A DNA stretch of 64,000 bases, taken from positions 186,001-250,000 of the forward strand of contig JAFKAC010000035.1 in assembly GCA_025766275.1 (NCBI GenBank), written 5' to 3'. Positions 56,589 through 64,000 of the stretch are shown here, one piece after another; position 1 is the first letter of the stretch, and the number at the start of each line of letters is the position of its first letter. Under the pieces are notes generated by a model, which had not been told where the DNA came from, did no database searches, and saw nothing but the letters and a program-made list of their open reading frames with translations. A program made the position numbers and the translations under genes. The stretch is from Lactarius indigo (taxonomy: Eukaryota > Basidiomycota > Agaricomycetes > Russulales > Russulaceae).

Positions 56589-57890
56589 ATGACCATCCAC
56601 CTCCCTTTCGAGATTCTGACTGCCATTTTCGAGGAGCTCGATGATGTCCGGGACTTGTGGCATATCCGAACCGTCAGCCGCACTTTGTCCGCTGCCGCCA
56701 CGCCCTTTGCGTTCCGCATCCTTTCCGTGATTACCACCAAAGAAAGCGCCCAAAATCTAGGACGGCTCTTCGATGTCCCGGATATCGCGGCCCATGTCAA
56801 GGAGGTCGCTTTCCACGACACGGATACCGATAGGAGGGGAAGGACCCTGAAGTATGGTACGTCCTCTTCACCCCCCCCCTTCACACCATGATCCATATCA
56901 CGACTTGTCTCCGTGCACCTACGGTGGCGGATCACGTCAGTCAGATCTAGCGCCGTACACGAATTGGCCAGTTCACTCTCTCGCATTCACCAGTTGCCCC
57001 GGCTCGAGACGATCAACTTGACGTTCTACCCAAGCTACGGAAACCGGATAGACGGCGGTGGCTTCGCACTCCAATCATCCGTCCTCGGCGCTCTCGCCTC
57101 CAGCTTGAGCGTCCGTGCGCCCAACCTGACGTCTCTCTCCCTACACAACCTGCGCCTGTGCACTTCGGACCTTTCCCCCCTTGAATCTCCCTCATTCCAG
57201 ACCGTCCTCACGGTCCTGCGGCGCTTCCAGCTATCCGTGCTCTTCGACGGCGCTCCGGGCTCAGACACGGACTTTCAGCGCTGGTGCAACTTCTGGTGTA
57301 CCCTCTGCCCGCGCAGGATCCTCGCCCCAATGCAGCACTCCCTCACGGAACTCACCCTCCACAGCGAGGCAAATGTCGGCGCCTTGTCAGGGCTGTCCTT
57401 CGCAGGACTGCACTTTCCACACCTCTGCGCGCTCTCCCTGCGCATGATCGTCTTCGAACCATCCGTCGACGTAAAACAATTTATCCTGCGGCACGCTACC
57501 ACCCTCGCGCGGCTCGAGCTCCTGGTGTGCAAACTTCCCCTCGATCCCGACATATCCCTCTCCCCATCCCCCACCTCCCGCACCAGGGACGAGCCGAGCT
57601 CCGAACCCGACAGCTGGGAACGCATCTGGGACCAGTTCTCGGTGGAGCTTACCGCCCTTGTCGTACTGCACGTCGAAGAGCGCCGCAACGACCGCTGGGG
57701 TTCCATCAGCTCGGATTTCCAGTACGTCCGCCCTGATCTCGAGGGGATGACCTACCAGGAAACGTACGCTCGCAACGCGGCTGACGCTGCGGCGCTTCGA
57801 CGTTTCCAGTTGTCCGTTGCTGCTCGATCGGAGGAGGCGCTCGGGGGGTATCCTGAGAGGCGCCTGGTGTCTCAGTGGCAACGGTGGTGA
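56589..57890 (+). CDS. FB7: F-box/leucine-rich protein, 2 exons, about 405 aa
   Basis: Exons 56589-56856 and 56941-57890 join in phase across an 84-bp intron (GTACGT...TCAG). F-box: MTIHLPFEILTAIFEELDDV, then RTVSRTLSAAATPFAFRIL. Leucine-rich part: LTSLSLHNLRLCTSDL, LTELTLHS, LCALSLRMIVF, LELLVCKLP; then WERIWDQFSVELTAL. Compared with FB5 it has an added segment near the C-terminus (VEERRNDRWGSISSDFQYV...). It is intact and further diverged from FB5 than FB3 and FB4 are. It precedes the third type I unit. Confidence 0.8.
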
Positions 57891-58680
57891 CCCGACTTCG
57901 TATACCCCAGGGCGGGCGCGCAGCGCCGTGCCCTGAAGTTGTGTTTTCCATGCGATTGAGCGCCTACATCGGGCCTGTCCCGCCGACTCTCGTGTTATCG
58001 CCAAAGCGCGCCTTGCTTTTACTGTACGATCCGTAGTCGATCCTTACAGGTCGCAATGTTCACTCACTGGTACCACAAGCATCAGACCAAAATCCCACAA
58101 CAAATCCGCTATCTGTTAAACGTAGCCAACAACGCTGGGATGCCTCACCTGCCCGCTTTTTTTGCTGCTTCTGCGCCATGAGGCACATGTGCCACATCGA
58201 GAACCCCCCTTCTTGTGTGCCTTTTCAAGCAAATTGCACAAGAGAAGACCACCCCCACACCCCCATTTTTGTGCTCGCCCCGCCATTCCGCGACCTGAGT
58301 GGGCGCTCTCAGCTGTCGTTGCGTTGGGCTTTCGCGCGCTGACACCTGCTTCTGGCACAGGCGCCTCTCTGTTTTTGGTTGCCTCTCGACGTTGGTTTTG
58401 CCCTTGGTACAGTACTGTAAACGGACGACCCTGCCCGACACCCGGCGCCAGAAGCACCCCCCGCCACATTTTCTATAATAGCTGTACATATATCAAAGTC
58501 AAACAAGCGCACGTACTAGAGCCACTGGGGCGGCACCGAAGAAGGACGTATATGCATTATCATCCATCGTTCCATTTTCACAACTTCACGCGCCACCCTA
58601 GGGAGCGCAATTACCAAAAATACAAATTATATTTGTTGCTCGTGTTTTTTTTTTCTCATACCGTACTAGGAGCGAAGCGC
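57891..58680. other. FB7 3' flank
   Basis: Shares several hundred bases with 54620-54960 after FB6. No gene is supported; from about 58680 the sequence changes to the type I unit also found at 21830-22040. Confidence 0.5.
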
Positions 58681-59019
58681 GCAATTCGGGAGAGTTTAAG
58701 CAAGTACGTGTCGTATGTTATATACACAGTGAGAGTAACACGATGTACGTATATGCGCTTTACGACGGAACTATAGGCGGCTACTGTACAATGCGAGGAT
58801 ATCGGGTAGCTATCACAGAAAAAGAGAACCCACCTGGATGGAGACCCGCATCCTTATCTCCAAAGGAAAAAAGGTCAAGTCGTAGAGAGTGTGGCAATCG
58901 GATAGGAAAGATAAGCGCGCAAGGAAAATGTCCAAAAGAGTAAAGAAAAATGAGCACGCACGAGTTCAGTTCACGCGTAACCATTCTCCCCGCTCGGGTT
59001 CCCAATGCGCCTCTGAAGG

Positions 59020-60320
59020 AAAAACGACGCAGGGTAATGCCGATCTCGGCGGAGATCACATCCATAGTACTAGCTGCAACGGACCTCCGCCCGCCTCTGC
59101 AGCCTCGGTCGGCAGAGAAGCCCGCAGGTGGAGTATTCGGAGCACCCACGTTTAGCAATAGCGGGCTGACCTGCTTGTTCAGCGATTGAAGAGAAACCTA
59201 GCATTGATTAGAACCAAAGCTACTGAGGGGGCCAGCTGATGCGTCGTACCTCGTCTGAAGTGCTGCTGAGACCCAGCTTGGGTACCTCGAGCCCCGCGTC
59301 CGTATTTCCCAGGGCGCCCAATAACCGCCCGCGTGCGAAAACGAGAACGAGCTCCTTTAGTGAGCCATCGAGCTTGGAAAATTAAGCTGCGGTGCGTGGG
59401 CCATCGTACAGCGTGCTCGCGATGGGCAGCGTCACGCGGCGCAGCCGACGGACGTATGTGCGTGCGGCCGCAAGGCCGGGGCTACTACTGATCACCGCAA
59501 AGGTGCGGAGCAGCAACGGATGGGACGTCGTGCGCTGCAGGGGGCAGGCTAACGAAGTGGCATAGTGCGAGGTTTGTGAGACATGCACAGGCTGGCACGG
59601 CGGGAAAGTCGTCGAGGAACGCATAGGGAAGTGTGTCAGCGAGCAGCGACGGGTGCGTAAGCGTGCCTGGCGCCGCGGCGAGCAGCTCCGCATCGAAGGC
59701 CGGCAGCATCAGCACCGAGAGAGAGCGCATTGAGCGGAGGACCAGGGTCAGCGCGAGCATGAAGGACGGGCCGTGCGCAGGCGGGTAGGCGCCCAGTGCG
59801 GGGGTTGTCACGACTGCGGCGAGGTGAGGTATGCCAGCTAGCCACACGACGCACGCATCGGCATTGTCAGCAGAGAAATCGAGCGTGTGCGGGTGGGGAG
59901 CGTATGGTAGAGGGACCGGGCGTTGAGCGGGATGATGTTTGTCGGTATGCTCGGGAACATCTCGGACACGCGTGGGAAGGAAGGAAGGACGGGAAAGTCG
60001 GTGCAGGCCATGTCCAGCTCGGATATAATGCTGCCTCGTTGGCCGAGGCTGCTGGCACGGCGGATATCTGGAGATGGAAGTGATGGTGAGCGGCCAGGAG
60101 AGCAGAGCAACGGGACAATGGAGATGTGGGAAATGGTATTGGAGGCGCGTCTTCGTCCCCTGGAGAAATGCGACAGGGAGGCAGTGGTTTCCCGCCAGCG
60201 TAGGGATATCGAGAAGGAGGACTGAGATGTTGAAGAAGTCGTAGATGATGGTGAACACATGAGACTGGGCGTGTCTTGATGTCGTAATTTTGGGACTGCT
60301 TGAACGACCGTATAGTGCAA
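59020..60320 (-). pseudogene. LR3: decayed leucine-rich gene
   Basis: Third copy of the LR family. LSVLMLPAFDAELLAAAPG, LALCHFVSLPPAAHDV and LRRVTLPIASTLYDGP are visible, with the same frame change after the AAPHLC equivalent as in LR1 and LR2. It has further damage: a two-base deletion in the last exon (near 59150) shifts LNKQVSPLLLNV into another frame, and the segment encoding LRELVLVLA-like sequence is shortened and interrupted. It is divergent to NLR-F. Confidence 0.5.
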
Positions 60321-60939
60321 GGGGTCGTAGACTAGGTAAAGGGAGTTGGCTGGCTGGAAGTGAGGCCGCCAAAGTAGAATGTGGAGCTGTGAATAGAAGT
60401 TCTGCGGAGGTGGGTGGCCATCCCAGTGGCTGCAGAGTGTCGCATTCTCGTCGATCTTGGTTCTTCGATTCTAATTCTGTACACGTCTTGATGATCTTCG
60501 GGTCCCACCTTCGACCAAGACATTCCCGGGTTAGGAAAAGTAGCAATGTTGAGTTTGCGCTAGACTCGTCTGACTCCAACTCGATCGAAGATCTCAGCGG
60601 GAACACGTGACAATCTACGATCAGCGTAAGCGCAACCAACCATCCCGATGCCCCGAAATCCCAGTCACCATGCCTGTTTACCCCTACCTGGAACCATGGG
60701 ACCTGTAACTGCACTCAGTTTCCCTCCGAGGTAGCAAATGAAATGGCCGACCTACACACCACTGCTTTTGAAAACATTGCCGGCATGTTTACTCGTTGAG
60801 GCTGTGCGGGCGTTACCTCCCAAACCCCGTGCCAAACTATTCGGGCGTTCCCACTCAGCCACTTCAAGTTCCCACCCTCAGCCCCAGACTCCTAGTACCA
60901 TCGCAGTACCTTCAGACGCCCCTCTTCGTTACTGTTCCC
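60321..60939. promoter_or_regulatory. Spacer and upstream region of NLR-F
   Basis: 60450-60530 is the conserved LR upstream block. From 60600 it is the receptor upstream block, with CACGTG at 60604-60609. Compared with C, the stretch between the two blocks is largely deleted. Confidence 0.45.
60604..60609. promoter_or_regulatory. CACGTG site upstream of NLR-F
   Basis: GAACACGTGACAATCTACG, 336 bp before the ATG; it lies almost at the deletion breakpoint with the LR upstream block yet is preserved. Confidence 0.45.
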
Positions 60940-63900
60940 ATGTCCATTGCCTCCTCTTCTTCCAGTTTACAGGCCATCTTCTGTGCTTCTCTGGACACTT
61001 ATAGAAAGAAGACGAAGAAAGACCTTCTCGCGCATCCGTTGATGGCCCAGCTGCAGACCTGCAACTCCCCCACCGACATCCTGGCCATCCTCCGCACTCA
61101 AGTCCAACAGTTCGAACAATCTACATCTGGCGATGACAAGTTGACGAGGTGGTTGAATCCAACTGTCAACGTGCTTTATGCCTTTTCCGCGGCGCTTGGT
61201 GAGGGCGTCGGATTGGTGAGCGCCATTTCGACGATCCTTCTATGATCTACCCTCTGATATCATATTTCTAGGTGTTCTCGCCGGCGAAAGTCATCTTTGC
61301 CGGTGCTGGAGTCCTTCTCCTGGTAGCTATTATCCTGGACCTCGCTCGCTCGAACTGTTCTAATACGGAACCTACACAGGCAGCAATAGATGTCGTTGCG
61401 AGCCAAGATGCACTCATCAATATCTTCGAGCGGATCGAAGGCTTCTTCAGGCGGCTGGAGGAGTATAGTTCGGTGCCGACGACGGAGGCGATGAAGGAAA
61501 TGATCGTGAAGATAATGGTCGAGGTTCTTGGAATATTTGGGATCGTGACGAAGGAGATAAAGCAGGGACGAGCGAGTGAGTCGATCCCAGATGATATACG
61601 TCGCTCATTGCTGATAGATATTCAGAGAGATATCTGAAGAAACTGATTGGAAGGAGGGACATCGAGGACGCGCTAGGAAGATTGGATAAATTGACACAGC
61701 AGGAGGCCCAGATGGCGGTTGTGCAAGTTCTGAAAGTCGCACATGATGTCAAGGACGGAGTAGAAACTATCGGCGACAAGGTCAACGTGGCTATCGAGGG
61801 TACGTTCAGTACTTTGACTAGTCACAAGCGCCGTCGTAAACTCACATACGTCAAGATGGCAAGGTGATCAAAGCGACGACATTGGAAACGAAGGCTCTGG
61901 TGCAACAGACGGCAAACAATATCAACGAAGAAAAGCGTTCGTGGTTCTTCAGTCACGCTGCTCCTGCTTGCCGAACTGAAATGGCGCTTTAGGGAGCCAG
62001 ATACGGAAGAAGCACCGGGCGTGGCTGTCTCCGCCAGACCCATCCACTAATCAAAACCTCGCATCCACCATTCAACATCAAGGCACCGCGACATGGTTCT
62101 TCCAAGGAAGTATATTCATCGAATGGAAGTCCAAGTCGACCACATCCCTATTGTGGATCCACGGCAAACGTGCGCACTTCTGTCCCTTTACATATTCCCA
62201 GATCCTGATCGCGTCTAATGATGGTAGCGGGCTCGGGGAAGAGTATCCTTTGGTTCGTCGTCATTTGTCGCGTTCACTCCTCAGCAGCTCACACCGTCAA
62301 CTAGCTCCGCAATCATCCAAGACATAATGACGTTGCGGGAGGCCGGGCTGGCCTCGATGGCGTATTTCTATTTCGATTTCAAGGACACCGATAAACAAAA
62401 CATCCGCAACTTGCTTCCTTCCCTTCTCACACAGCTGTCCGCTCGTTCCGACAGCTGTTCCGACATACTCTCCCGTGTTTACAAGGCACACGATGACGGC
62501 GCGCATAAGCCCAGCACCAGCACGTTGATTGGGTGTCTTAAAGAGATGCTCACGCTACCTGGCCTCGGCCCAATCTACATCATCTTGGACGCGCTAGACG
62601 AATGCCCCAACACCTCTGGAGTTCCACCCGACCGCAAACAGGTGCTCGATCTCATAAAGGACCTTGTCGGCCTCCGGCTGTCAGATTTTCATATATGTAT
62701 TACCAGCCGTCCGGAGGCCGACATCCGGGCCGCGCTTGAGCCGCAAGCGTTTCACCCAGTGCCGATTCACGAGGAGAGTGGACAAAAGAAGGATATTGAA
62801 GATTATATCCGATCTGTGGTGTACGCGGACTCAGATACGGCGATGAGGAGATGGAGGGAGAAGGACAAAGAGCTGGTTATCGAGACGCTCACGGATAGAG
62901 CCGATGGAATGTAAGCGTGTTCAAGGATGGTGACGACGGTTACTGACTATATGACAGGTTTCGATGGGTATTTTGTCAGCTGGAAGTGTTGCAACATTGT
63001 CTTCCGCAAAGCATCCGGCGAACCCTGAACGAATTGCCGAAATCATTGGACGAGACATATGAGCGGGTGCTGAAGGAGATCGGGATGGCCAACCGAGACC
63101 ATGCTCGTCGCCTCTTACGATGTCTCACCGTGGCCGTTCGGCCGCTGCGTATCGAGGAACTGGCAGAAATACTTGCGCTCGACTTTGAAGTAGCGGAAGG
63201 AGCGACGCCGAAGCTGAAGGAGGACTGGCGATGGGAGGACCGACAACGAGCTGTGCTATCCACGTGCTCAAGCTTGATCACCGAAGTCGACGATCGTGGT
63301 TCGCGGGTGATCCAGTTTACGCATTTTTCGGTGAAGGAATTCTTGACTTCCGACCGGCTTTCGACTTGTAAAGGAGACGCTTCGTACTTTCATATCATTC
63401 CCGATTCTGCACACACGACTCTCGCGCAGGCCTGCTTGGGAACTCTACTTCAGTTGGACGGCAGCGCCTACAATAGGCAGGTCGAAGATAGGTTTCCGTT
63501 AGCGAGATATGCCAGTTGGCATTGGGTGGAGCATGCGCAGTTCGGCAAGGTGTCTTCACGCATTGAAGATGGGATGCGGCTTCTTTTTGACTCGGCCAAA
63601 CCTCATTTTAACGCGTGGCCCCGGTTGCACAACATCGACGATCTCTGGGGAAACTTTGGAGCTTACCCCAAATATAGTGGATCTCCACTGTATTATGCAT
63701 CGTTGTGCGGGTTTCATGACCTGGCAGCGCACATCATCGTTGAGCATCCCGAGCAAGTCAATGCGAGGGGTGGTTATAATCACAGTCCACTGGCAGCGGC
63801 ATTGTACAAGAGACACTTCGATGTGGCTGAGCTATTACACCGGCATGGCGTGGCCGTGGATGTTATCGATGATCGATCAAATCGGACTCTACTACATGCT

Positions 63901-64000
63901 GCGTCGTATGATGGACGTATCGATGTCGCGCTCTGGCTACTCGACCATGGCGCAGATGCAGATTCCCGGCAAATTGCTCTTCAGACTCCAATGCATTTAG
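60940..64000 (+). CDS. NLR-F: Goodbye-NACHT-ankyrin receptor, 3' end beyond window
   Basis: Exons: 60940-61215, 61272-61322, 61380-61575, 61626-61799, 61856-61936, 61993-62169, 62228-62252, 62305-62910, 62958 to the edge; all phases join and the last exon is open to 64000. The N-terminus is shortened to MSIASSSSSLQ by loss of 12 bp. Exon 4 is 174 bp, exon 5 the long form. NACHT motifs are present (Walker B IILDALDE). About four ankyrin repeats are visible before the cut. The total number of repeats is unknown. Confidence 0.88.

Overview
The window looks like nuclear DNA of a filamentous basidiomycete, probably an Agaricomycete. The genes have many short GT-AG introns (45-75 bp), and they include NACHT-ankyrin receptors with a Goodbye-type N-terminus, expanded F-box genes, a Ty1/copia element with a half-tRNA primer site, and DNA transposons. 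I cannot name the species.

The core is a tandem cluster of six paralogous NLR-type (STAND) receptor genes, all on the + strand: NLR-A (2222-5910), B (10368-13949), C (24341-28276), D (41226-44825), E (47151-51308) and F (60940 to beyond the right edge). Aligning the six copies fixes one nine-exon structure: Goodbye-like N-terminus, a heptad-repeat linker of variable length, NACHT with Walker A GKPGSGKS and Walker B IIIDALDE, a helical/winged-helix-like region, then 9-14 ankyrin repeats in the complete copies. B has a one-base frameshift in its ankyrin region. F is cut by the window edge.

The receptors sit in two alternating kinds of unit. Type I units (1-7.1 kb, 22.0-30.2 kb, 58.7-64 kb) have a decayed minus-strand leucine-rich gene (LR1-LR3) upstream; in the first two a degenerate minus-strand ORF follows the receptor. 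Type II units (8.2-21 kb, 36.5-57.9 kb) have an F-box gene on each side. The order is I-II-I-II-I, which implies duplication of a larger I+II block. Seven F-box copies are visible: FB5 and FB7 look intact, FB1, FB2, FB4 and FB6 are decayed, and FB3 was broken by three insertions.

Mobile elements: (1) a full-length Ty1/copia element (13972-19880, minus strand) just 3' of NLR-B, with a 5-bp target duplication, an intact 1484-aa gag-pol ORF and a nested solo LTR; (2) a complete 6.3-kb DNA transposon (30189-36492) with 14-bp perfect terminal inverted repeats (TIRs) and an 8-bp target duplication, carrying a seven-exon gene for an about 1869-aa RNase H-fold transposase-like protein with a BED-like finger and a C-terminal PHD finger; (3) a 1230-bp non-autonomous hAT-like element (37394-38623) inside FB3; (4) a solo LTR (39718-40246) and a duplicated 161-bp sequence, also inside FB3.

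A plausible reading is a fast-evolving innate-recognition or allorecognition locus in which receptors vary by ankyrin-repeat number and by a 21-bp heptad repeat, next to F-box proteins that may act in ubiquitin-mediated turnover. That functional link is inference.
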